Assembly: GCA_023374045.1 (NCBI GenBank)
Contig: CM041782.1
Coordinates: forward strand, 248,029,882-248,093,881
DNA from: Limonium bicolor
Lineage: Eukaryota; Streptophyta; Magnoliopsida; Caryophyllales; Plumbaginaceae
DNA: 64,000 nucleotides
Direction of reading: 5' to 3'
Part shown: positions 55,038-64,000 of the stretch, piece after piece
Numbering within the stretch: position 1 is the first letter of the stretch
How the letters are laid out: each line of letters opens with the position of its first letter
The notes under the pieces: generated by a model
What the model saw: only the letters and a program-made list of their open reading frames with translations
Database searches by the model: none
What the model was told of the DNA's origin: nothing
Program-made: the position numbers and the translations under genes

Positions 55038-55175
55038 GGGGACTTATTGCCATCGCCCGCCAACTGGGTTGTTGGGATGAACTTCTGGTTTTCACAGGGG
55101 ACTTATTGCCATCGCCCGCCAGTTGTTATCAAAAAAGTTGACATAGAAATGAGGACTTATTGCCATCGCCCCGTC
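55038..55175. repeat. Tandem array 2, unit 54-59 bp
   Basis: GGGGACTTATTGCCATCGCC recurs at 55038, 55097 and, shortened, 55153. On the minus strand the units read GTTGACGGGGCGATGGCAAT-like, resembling the PPT and the base of its stem at 54347-54398. Confidence 0.82.
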
Positions 55176-55176
55176 A

Positions 55177-55786
55177 ACTTGTACACATTGGCCAGTATAC
55201 ACCCTGCTTCAATTCAACGGGCAGCATACCTCTACATGTACTCGTACACATTGGCCAGTATACACCTGCTTCAATTCAACGGGCAGCATACCTCCACCTG
55301 TACTCAACCACTCGTACACATTGGCCAGTATACACCCTGCTTTAATTCAACGGGCAACATACCTCCACCTGTACTCGTACACATTGGCCAGTACACACCC
55401 TGCTTCAATTCAACGGGCAGCATACCTCCACCTGTACTCAACCACTCGTACACATTGGCCAGTACACACCCTGCTTCAATTCAACGGGCAGTATACCTCC
55501 ATCGGTACTCAACCACTCGTACACATTGGACAATATACACCCTGCTTTAATTCAACGGGCAGCATACCTCCACTTGTACTCATACACATTTGCCAGTACA
55601 CCCTGCTTCAATTCAACGGGCAGCATACCTCCACCTGTACTCAACCACTCATACACATTGGCCAGTATACACCCTGCTTCAATTCAACGGGCAGCATACC
55701 TCTACTTGTACTCGACCACTCGTACACAATGTCCAGTATACACCTTGCTTCAATTCAACGGGCAGCATACCTCCACCTGTACTCAA
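55177..55786. repeat. Tandem array 3, unit 63 or about 71 bp
   Basis: Nine units built on ACACATTGGCCAGTATACAC, then CCTGCTTCAATTCAACGGGC and AGCATACCTCCACCTGTACT. Units come in a short form and a longer form with an added CAACCACTCGT. Open frames across the array are a by-product of the repeat. Confidence 0.92.
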
Positions 55787-55916
55787 TAAAAACCATGCTT
55801 ACTGGTTCGGTGCAAGACATATCAAACAAACGTACTGTCTCAATAAACACAAGCTTAATGACTAAATCAATGTGCGAAATTGACTCAATGTTAATGTTAA
55901 ACAAACTGTCTGACTT
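55787..55916. other. Residual 3' UTR flank
   Basis: Unique sequence between array 3 and LTR F. GACTT directly precedes the LTR and would be the target copy if LTR F inserted here. Confidence 0.4.
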
Positions 55917-56098
55917 TGTAACACCCCAACCCGAAATCCAATAAACTGAACGGCGATCACTCCCAAATAAAATACAACTGCAGCGGAAATAAATGCAAAA
56001 ACCGGGCGGTATTACAATGCCGTTGGCCACCTTATGACCAACAAGGCTAAATCCAAATACAATCTCCAAAGTCACGGTCTGAATACGAATACAATCCG
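55917..56098 (-). repeat. Long LTR family F, terminal part
   Basis: Plus strand starts TGTAACACCCCAACCC, the inverted terminus of the GGTGTTACA group. No primer site lies outside it, so it is a 3' LTR or solo LTR. It is interrupted at 56099 by solo LTR B' and resumes at 60635. Confidence 0.8.
56094..56098. repeat. Target-site duplication ATCCG, left copy
   Basis: Identical to 60630-60634. Confidence 0.92.
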
Positions 56099-58500
56099 TG
56101 AAATACCCCAAACCTGAAATGTGGTTTAAATATCAAACTATGTTATATAAAGGCTAAAAGTGCCTTAGAAACATCAGTGGACAATTTAAAATATAGTAAA
56201 GTGCAATAAAGCACTAAGACACAGTATGAGCAAAAACATGCTCTAAGCTGATGGTGAACTTGGTTAGGACCCAAAGAGCCTACCAAGACTTAATAATATT
56301 CAATTATGAATTAATAGGGCTAATTAAGTCCTTAGGAAACTTTGGTAGACAATGAAACCAAAAAAACACAAATAAATACCTTAAAGTCAATAAGAGCAAA
56401 AATGTGCTCTAAGCTTGGGATAAATTTGTATAAGACCTAATGGTTATACATATGCCTTACAAATATGTTAATGAACATATTAAATCAATTACCAAAGAAA
56501 ACCAAGCTTGAAAACAAGTTAGAACACAAAATGTGCTTTAAGGAGTCTTAAAGCACGTTTTTGAAAAATTGTCTTGTAAATGAGTTTTGAATGGCTAATG
56601 TCCATCATTACTCTTAAATATATATGTGTACTATATAGTATCACATTTGGGTGGCTATATCAATGGGAAATCAAAAATTTCACTTCTATGTGCCTTAGTT
56701 TGTGAATAGTAAATTTATAAGCTAGTTTGTAACATATAATGTTATAAGTAATTAAATGAGTCAATAAAGACTATATTACCCTTCTAACTAAATGGTGGCC
56801 GGTTTTTGTAGTAGTGAGTCACCAAGTTGTAAAAGAAATCAAATAAGTAAAGTAAAGCTTAAAGTAAAGTACTATTTTGCTTTATAACATAAATATCTCA
56901 AAAGCAAACTCATCTTCTCACCTTCTCTTCTTTCTTCATTCACACGGTTTCACCTTCTTCATTCTCCCTTCTTGCTGTTCTCTCTCGGTAATACACAATA
57001 CCACCATGGAAGTCATCTTTGACCACATGTAAAACCTAGCTCACTTAACCAAATCAAAAAACAAACACCACCATTCTCTTCCTCTCATCAGCTCTTCATT
57101 CCTATCTTCTCAAAACTTCAAGAGCCCATTTCGGTGCCATGGAGTTCCACCATTGATGGAGCTTGAGCTTGTCTTTCCACATATTATTGATCTCCTTTGC
57201 TCCTAGGTAAGGAATCTCAAAGAAAAATCATGTTTCCTCCATGTTTTCATGTTGACCGAAAATTCACCTCACCATGGTGTATTTACCTTGCTTGTTTTAG
57301 CTTCATTTGAATCTTCCAAGGGCTAGGAGGAGTCCTCTCTTGATACTTATTCAAGTTCTCTTCCAATTCCAAGGTAAAACAATTACCTTAATGTGTTAAA
57401 ACAATATGTGTAACTAGGGTTTATAATGAGATGAAGCATAATGCTTGAATACTCATTCTATTATTTGTACATTGTTTAGAAGTTGACAAACAACCAAACA
57501 CCCCACCGGTTTTACAAGGAAACAAGAAAGAAGTTTGTGAGGAAAAGAGGTAAACAAGCTATCTCAATGTAGTTTAAATGCCTTAGGAAAATGAGCTTGA
57601 TTTGCTTAATAAAATACCTAAGGAGCCAATGGTGAATGAGCTAGTAAAATGCTCTCAAGGAGTTATTAAAGGAATATGTATTGTTGGATGTATTTGCAGG
57701 TCAAAGGCATTATTTATGTGGGGAATTCAGTGTTTAAGGTTATGCAATTTAAGGGCCTAAGAGCCATGTTATTTAAGGGCCTAAGTGCCAAGCAATTTAA
57801 GTTATGCACTATATTGTGATGTAGTGCTTAATGTGTGAAGTTTGTGTGTAAAAATGTTCTTGATGGATTTTAGGTGTTCTTGCATGAAATGAGGTAAAAA
57901 CCTAAGTGTTTGGATGTGAGTAAATACAAGAGAAGCTATGGCCAAATTTGGGAAATGTGTAAGAAGTTCTAAGTGTTTTAAGTGAGTTTTGGTGAACTAG
58001 GAAGTGTTAAAGGTGAATAAATGTTTACTTGAGAAGAAAGCATGTGTAAGGTGATTTAGAGTGATGCAAGGATTTAGGTGTTATCTTGGAAGTTCTAGGA
58101 ATTCAATGTGTGTTTGAGGATGTATTTAAGTCTTGGAGGAGTTTGTTTAAGGTTTAGGTAATGTTGATATCCAAGGAATAAGTAATGTTTAGGTAAAATG
58201 TGGAAAGGAGGTTAGTTAGTAAGAAAAGAAGTTGAGAGAAGATGTTAAGGTGTAGAGGAAAAACCTTGGTGTAGTGGTCATTATTGGTGAACTACCACTT
58301 ATGAATCTTAAGGAGAAAACATCCCAAGTGCTAGGAACTTTGTAAGAAGTTTGTGAATGATAAAATGGTTTGGTGAGTGCTTTAAAGAGTTAGTACATGG
58401 ATAAAGGTGTGTTGAAGTGCCCAAATGAGGTTAAGGTATACTAGGATATATGGGGTGAAGTTTGGAGTTGAATGTAAAAAGGGAAACAAGGATTGGGGCA

Positions 58501-58750
58501 GACCGGACTTGCGACCGGACTTGCAAGTTCGGTCGGGCCCAGTTTACCCTGCGAGAATTAGCTTCTGGAATGGACCGGACATAGGACCGGACTTGGCAAG
58601 TCCGGTCGGGCTAAATTTACAAGGGAAGAAAACTCTCTGGAATGGACCGACATAGGACCGGACTTACAAGTCCGGTCGGAGTAGAAAAATTTGACGGAAA
58701 TGTGTTCTGAATCGACCGGACTTGGGAGTCCGGTCGGCAAGTCCGGTCGG
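58501..58750 (+). repeat. Four hairpins at about 71 bp period in LTR B'
   Basis: Left arms at 58501, 58572, 58643 and 58714. Arms here are GACCGGACTT with AAGTCCGGTC (AAGTTCGGTC in unit 1, a G-T pair), so the stem sequence differs from LTR B but still pairs. The last unit has an extra AAGTCCGGTC arm. Confidence 0.85.
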
Positions 58751-59051
58751 ACCAAAAACATGGTTTAAGGTTAGGAAATGATATGTAATGATGGGGATTG
58801 ATAGGTAATGATGTTATAAGGTGTTAAGGACATGTTAGGTGAGTTTTAATGGCAATTAAGTGGGGGAAAAGTTGTACCAAAATGTAAAAGTAAACAAGTT
58901 AAAATGTAAAGTTATGTAAACAAGTTAACGGGGAAAGTTAAGCATTAGACATTAATAATCAAGCAAACCCCGATGTTAATAAAAACACATGTGTGTTAAC
59001 AGTTGTTCAAGAATCGCTCGAGGAACATAAGTGGACGTGGTAAAGTGGACT

Positions 59052-59083
59052 CCGGTGACAGGTATGGTTTTCTTGCAACCTGT
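59052..59083 (+). promoter_or_regulatory. Conserved LTR block 2, copy B'
   Basis: CCGGTGACAGGTATGGTTTT then CTTGCAACCTGT; AGGT and ACCT face each other across the block. Confidence 0.6.
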
Positions 59084-60164
59084 GTCCTACCGGATTACAC
59101 CGGCTTGTATGCCAATGTGTTTTTCTGTATGTTTGCCACGTTGTAAGATAAAACATGTAATGAGTTTACAGTAATTCATTTATGTGGCGTGTTCAACTCC
59201 GATACCATTTAACCTCGGAAGTGTTAACCTTAGTTAACTGAGTTAGGATCACATGAGAGTTCGGTATTCGGGTAAACGACCCGAACCATGGGACGTACTA
59301 ACCACGGCTATGCGTGCGTTAATGTGTGATATGTGTATGTGAATGTAGGGATCTCCCTTGTGTGTTTAACCCAGTTGTAATACTGTATGGTGTGTAGTCA
59401 TGATAGACTCCATAGTGGGGTTCTAACTAATATCTAAAGTAAGTATGTACTAACAGTGGTGAGGAATCCGGTTTGGCCGGTCGCGCGTTGTTTGGGAGAG
59501 GGTATCCTTCCTAGCCTTACCCTTCTCTTTGTTATGGTTGTTTCCCTCACGGTTATGATCTCCCATTAGCTTACTCCAAGCTTAGCTATTCTGACTTATG
59601 ATCGGTTTAGGGGAACATGTGTTGTGTGGTGTGTTCGGGCCTCCAAACCCGAAACGCCTTAACTTAAGTTACTCGTCCAACTATTAGGACGGTAATGAGT
59701 GTTGTTGTTATTGTATAACGAGCTTATCATGAGACTGGCAACATTCTCTAGGCTCACCAGTGTATAAACAATGTTTGGGTCGGTTCCTAAGAGAACCACT
59801 CCAGTTATGTTATGTATTGTTGTGATGCAATATCTATTGCGGTATTATGTTGTGCACGTGGAAACGTGCAAAGTGTTGTTAAGTGTTGTATGTAGTGTAT
59901 GTTGTAGGTTGTATAATGTGGAGTGTGTGGATCATGGATATGATTCCTAGTTTGTGATAAGAGGCGTTTAAGGATAACCCGATTTAAGGGTATGTGTCGT
60001 CTAATAAGGAAGTAGCTCTATTAGAGGAGGAACACTCTAGGGATGATGAATACTATGAGTGACTTATTAAGTAAGGATATATTATCCGTTTGTTGAGCCC
60101 GTAAGGCGAATGTTATGTGATGTGTGTTCACTGTTACATGCATGATTTAAATATAATCAACCGC

Positions 60165-60300
60165 ATGCTAAGACGACAAGTAGTTGTGCGTGGCCCGGTA
60201 GCATGTGGGCTGCGGGATTACCATACCAGCAAAGGTGCTGAGCCCCTTGGGGGCACCCTTTCTCTTCTTTTCCTGTTTCAGGTACAGAGAGCTGGAAGCC
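60165..60300 (+). promoter_or_regulatory. Conserved LTR terminal hairpin module, copy B'
   Basis: ACGAC-AAGTA-GTTGT, GTGGCCCGG...GTGGGC, GAGCCCCTTGGGGGC (60240-60254) and TGTTTCAGGTAC. Confidence 0.7.
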
Positions 60301-60629
60301 GTTCGAGAGTAGGACGGGGTAGACATTGTACATGGGTAATCATTAAGTGTAGGTATACAGTAGGTGTAGTAAGACCGAAATTGTTGTCGGCACCAGTTTA
60401 TAAATACTCGGTATAGTGAAAGTTGTACGTTGTTGTTGTTGTTAATGGAAAGGGATAGTAATGTGTAGTCGCTCGGGAATTTAGCCCATCAGACCGGTAC
60501 AATGTATGTGTATTAGCCTTGTTAGCACGTGGGTGGTTACGGGTGTAACACCAGCGAGTTGAGTTATTTGATGAGTTGTGTATTCCGCTGACAGATTGTT
60601 GTTATATTTGTTGTTGGATGGGTGTTACA

Positions 60630-60634
60630 ATCCG
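60630..60634. repeat. Target-site duplication ATCCG, right copy
   Basis: Pairs with 56094-56098. Confidence 0.92.
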
Positions 60635-60744
60635 AGATACTAGGAATCAAACTCAAATGTAAAATACTTAAGTAAACAAATATCTAGAAGAAGACTCCCA
60701 TAGCTTGAATCTACCCCACCTACACTCGGTGTGGTAATCTTCTC

Positions 60745-60870
60745 AACTTCAGGTACCTGAAAAATGGGGGTGCCCCCAAAGGGGCTCAGCAAACAATGCT
60801 GGTATGGAAAACGTTCAGCCCATCGTCTACCGGGCCACACCAACTACTTTGTCGAACACATGCAGTTCAT
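60745..60870 (-). promoter_or_regulatory. Conserved LTR terminal hairpin module, copy F
   Basis: Minus-strand CGACAAAGTAGTTGG, GTGGCCCGG, GAGCCCCTTTGGGGGC and TTTTTCAGGTACC in the common order. Confidence 0.68.
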
Positions 60871-61647
60871 TTTTGTAAAGCTGTAAACAAGCATAGTCTG
60901 ATAATAACAAGTATCCATACAAGGACAATAATGTCACATAGAACAAGACTTCAGAAGGTCAAGTTAGCTGAGCTGAATCATTTGATAGCTGTCGGGTCCA
61001 CACAGTGGGACTGACAGATGTATAAAGCATATCAATATAGTGGAGGTATAGTGACCCGTATAGAGAAAGGTGGGCAGTTAGTCCCCAAGAGAGATACGTA
61101 GTTAAACCCTGTACTGAGAGCTGATGGGAAATAGAACCCACGAGAGGAATAAAGTCTCCCTCTCCACTGAACTGATGGGCATTAGAAACCGAGAGGAATA
61201 GAGTCTTCCTCTCCACTGAAATGTTCTGTCGCGACGTATAACTGAATAGGAGACGACCTGAGACAGGTACAACTCCTGTAGCATGCATGGCCAGATCCAA
61301 CTGGGCTCCTCGTTCTCGTAGTATAGAGTTGTTAAGTGTCATATAAAGACGTTAAACAAGAACACAATGTGTATTGTCAATTATCACGTTTAGGATAATG
61401 ACGTTTGTTATAAAGTGAAGTTAGTGAGAGACTTGAGTACAAGTCCTCGGTATACTGAAGCGCAGGTATTTAATCCACTGGTATAGTAGTGTTTGTATGC
61501 GTGGGACATACACGTTGTAAGTCAGCATCATTCACGCACATAAAATAATACAACAATGCACAAGAGTAAACAACATTTACATTAATTATCTTGGTCGTTA
61601 TTTCAAAAACACAGATAGCACACAAGCCGGTGCAATCCGGTAGAAAA

Positions 61648-61678
61648 ACAGGTTGCAAGAATCCCATACCGTTCACCG
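61648..61678 (-). promoter_or_regulatory. Conserved LTR block 2, copy F
   Basis: Minus-strand CGGTGAACGGTATGGGATTC then TTGCAACCTGT. Closest to copy B'. Confidence 0.6.
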
Positions 61679-64000
61679 TAGACTGTACTTGTTAATTCCC
61701 GGTCAACGTCTGGTCAAACAAAGTCCTAGAATAGGATTAACTGAGAGGGTTAATTTATGTTACCCTTATAATAATTCTATTGGATCTTTTAACAAATCTC
61801 GTATTTGTTATTTCATGTGAGGTTTATTTCTTTTAATTACCTCATGATTTAATATAAACTTATTTGTTATTCCTTTTTGATTTATATAAATCCTTTAATG
61901 TACATATATGTATTCATATATTCATGTACTATATTTGTGTTTATTTTAATTGTCTAGGTGACATAACAACTTAAAATTTTCTTAACTGTATTTAAATGTC
62001 TTACAATGACATAATATTCTCATAATCTCATTATTCTCCTTTTAGTCATAAATATATTATTGTTCTTCCTTTAACTTCCTTATAACTATATAAGCCATAG
62101 TTCTAATTCCATAATCCCTTAATTAAAATTCTTTCTTCTAATTCCTCCAAATGTCCATATAGGACTATATTTATTTAAATCTAAATTATACCCTTATATT
62201 TGGTTATTTACAAAACAACCACATTAATTCATAAACTTTACATTTAAATTCTAATCTCTTTATATATATAGTTTAATTCCTTATTTAATTAAATCACAAA
62301 ACTACCATTAATATTTTGGTATATACTTTTAAATATTGTAACTTTGAAAATTACAACTTAGCCCCTCTTAAGTCTCGGCCTATATATAATATTCCTTATA
62401 ATTGCAATTTAGCCACAAAATCTTATAATCTTTACATAATGCCTTATAAACTATAGTTTTAATTCTAATTCTCCATAAATGCCGAATATATTATATTAAA
62501 TTCTTAAATTACCAATCTAACCCCAATGAATTTCGGCTTTGTCATTTAATCTTCCTTAATTACATTTTCATCCCAAAACTTTATAATATTCTTAATAACT
62601 TATAAACTATAGTCTAAATATTTAATTCCTAAAATTTCGAAGGTGAACCTATTAAATCTCTTAATTATGAATTCGCCCTTTTATGTTCTAAACTTTCATA
62701 ACAACTTTTATAAATTACATAATAGCCCAAAACTTATAAAAAGTTATTTTAAAGCTTGTTTAAATTATCTAAAATTCTAAACTTAATTCCTAACCTTATA
62801 TTATATCATAACTACACCAAACACCCCTTAGCTCTCGGCTTTCACAATAAATGCACTAAACTTTGTAAAAATTACATTTAAGCCACATAACTTAGAATTA
62901 GCCATTTAAGCACTAATAAAATATTTTTAACTCACCAAACTTTATAGTATAAGTTTATATACATAAGTAGCTCATAAAAATCTATTTTTCACTTAGCAAT
63001 TCGGCCATAATTAAATAGTTACCTATATAGTATATAAAAGTGGATTTATATGTCATAATAAATATACATAAATTCATAGGAGTCATATAACTCATGTAAA
63101 ATTATTGTAATGTCTTATATAAATTCTTAGCTCAAAATAAGTACTTTTGCCTTGATAATTCGGCTTGAAGTGTATGTAACTTAGGTAAATTTTGTGACAC
63201 AAAAATGTGTCTTAAGGTAAATATTTTCCATATAAGTTATAGATTATATTTTTGGCATATAATACTATATAGTTTCGGTTTTAACTAACCTAGGAGATGT
63301 ACATAATTTTTGTATAATTTTTAGAAGCTTAACAAAGCTTAAACTTAAATATTAGCTTAGTAAACTTACTTCTTAACAAAGGTGGTTAAGTGCTTGAATC
63401 TTCTTGAATCTCCAAGCTTTCTCCAAGGTAATATTGATGCTCCACTTCGGTTATATGCAAGTGGTGAAGGTGTTTAGGAGTTAGATCTTCAATAAAGATC
63501 TTAAGTAGATTTGTAAGTAGTTTTACAAGAATTTACCTTAGCTTTTTCTCCTTATAATTTGGCTCACCAAAGGTAGATGAAGAACAAATTTTCCTTCATC
63601 AAAATGGAGAAGAAAAGGACCTTAGAAGAAGTAGAACTTGGTTACACATAAAATGTGCTTTAAGGATTTTCAAGCATTAAAACTACCTTAAGATAACCTT
63701 GAGATGCTCCTTGGATTAATGTTGGTTTGGACAACCTCCTTGGATAACTAATTGATGCCGAACCCTTGTTGATATGCTAGGAAGAGTTTTGCTTCAAGGT
63801 TTGACAAGAAATGCTAGGAAATTACCTTAAAGATGAAGATAGAAGTTAAAACTCCATTAATGGACTTAAGAGCTTCAAAGGAAGAAGATGAAGCAAGAAG
63901 AGAGAGGAGAGAGCCTTACCAATTCGTGGATGAAGAGGGCAAGGAGAAGAATGAGACTCACGAATTGTATAAGGTAGAAATGCATTTGGAATTTGATTTT

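Larger units (their letters stand above)
56099..60629 (+). mobile_element. Solo LTR, family B, 4.5 kb (copy B')
   Basis: Starts TGAAATACCCCAAACC, ends GGGTGTTACA, flanked by ATCCG. Related throughout to 15684-19515 (for example TGCCTTAGAAACAT near the start and GGTCAAAGGCA near 57700). It has two copies of the TTTAAGGGCCTAAG word (57747, 57773), a four-unit hairpin array (58501-58750), block 2 (59052-59083) and the terminal module (60165-60300). No internal region. Confidence 0.93.
60635..64000 (-). repeat. Long LTR family F, remainder, runs off the window
   Basis: Continues 55917-56098. Terminal module at 60745-60870 and block 2 at 61648-61678, both inverted, confirm the minus orientation. 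61100-61220 holds a short tandem duplication built on GAGAGGAATAAAGTCTCCCT. 61740-63300 is AT-rich and without genes. The CTTACC... and CCAAGCTTTCTCC-like sequences near 63400-63930 resemble, in inverted form, the early part of LTR B. The start of the LTR lies beyond 64000, so it is at least 3.5 kb. Confidence 0.75.

Noticed and set aside
55023..55944. Open frames of 90-207 residues across 55023-55944, in all three plus frames
   Set aside because: They are produced by tandem array 3, whose units lack stops in every frame and whose short unit is a multiple of three. No start context, homology or composition supports a protein.

Overview
This is a gene-poor plant nuclear window, almost certainly pericentromeric or other heterochromatin of a dicot-like genome. 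It is built of nested and broken LTR retrotransposons plus one piece of a CACTA DNA transposon. I find no convincing host gene. The evidence is plant-type Ty3 and Ty1 polyproteins, plant-type primer binding sites (complementary to tRNA-Asp, tRNA-iMet and probably tRNA-Arg), a plant chromodomain integrase tail, TNP2/DUF4216/DUF4218 CACTA protein pieces, and several 5-bp target-site duplications (TSDs) that can be matched by eye.

Layout. (1) 28-10829: a complete Athila-type Ty3 element on the minus strand, LTRs about 1.58 kb, TSD AATGG, with its frames broken by single-base indels. It sits inside a long LTR (family A) whose remainder is 10835-13092. (2) 13093-14672: CACTA transposase fragment, minus strand. 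(3) 14676-19515: end of a chromodomain Ty3 element (integrase tail, chromodomain, polypurine tract (PPT)) with a 3.8-kb 3' LTR (family B). (4) 19516-26029: non-coding 3' part of another chromovirus-like element, split by a 4.4-kb solo LTR (family C, TSD CTAGG). (5) 26030-33697: a gag-only, pol-less Athila-like element with two 1.5-kb LTRs, a perfect tRNA-Asp primer site, and an extra copy of its own 3' untranslated region upstream of the left LTR. (6) 33698-39991: leader region, iMet primer site and LTR of a family-A element on the minus strand. (7) 39992-54346: Tat/Ogre-like LTRs in both orientations, a family-C-like fragment, and an 8-kb complex containing a degenerate copia element (44105-52125) whose gag is split by a 2.7-kb solo LTR (family D, TSD TTACC). 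(8) 54347-55916: 3' untranslated region of the Tat/Ogre-like element, with three successive tandem-repeat arrays. (9) 55917-64000: a minus-strand long LTR (family F) running off the window, interrupted by a 4.5-kb solo LTR (B', TSD ATCCG).

The most interesting signals are non-coding. Seven long LTR copies from five sequence families (A, B/B', C, D, F) share conserved modules: a double hairpin followed by a GCCCC-N-GGGGC palindrome and a CAGGT, and a separate GGTGAAnGGTATG block. Families A, B/B' and C each carry 3-6 copies of a family-specific hairpin at a constant period of 71-73 bp, with compensatory stem changes between units. Every PPT at a Ty3-type 3' end in the window is preceded by a small stem-loop whose stem differs but whose place does not, and PPT-like motifs recur through the 3' untranslated regions. 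These look like selected RNA or DNA structures shared by otherwise different elements.
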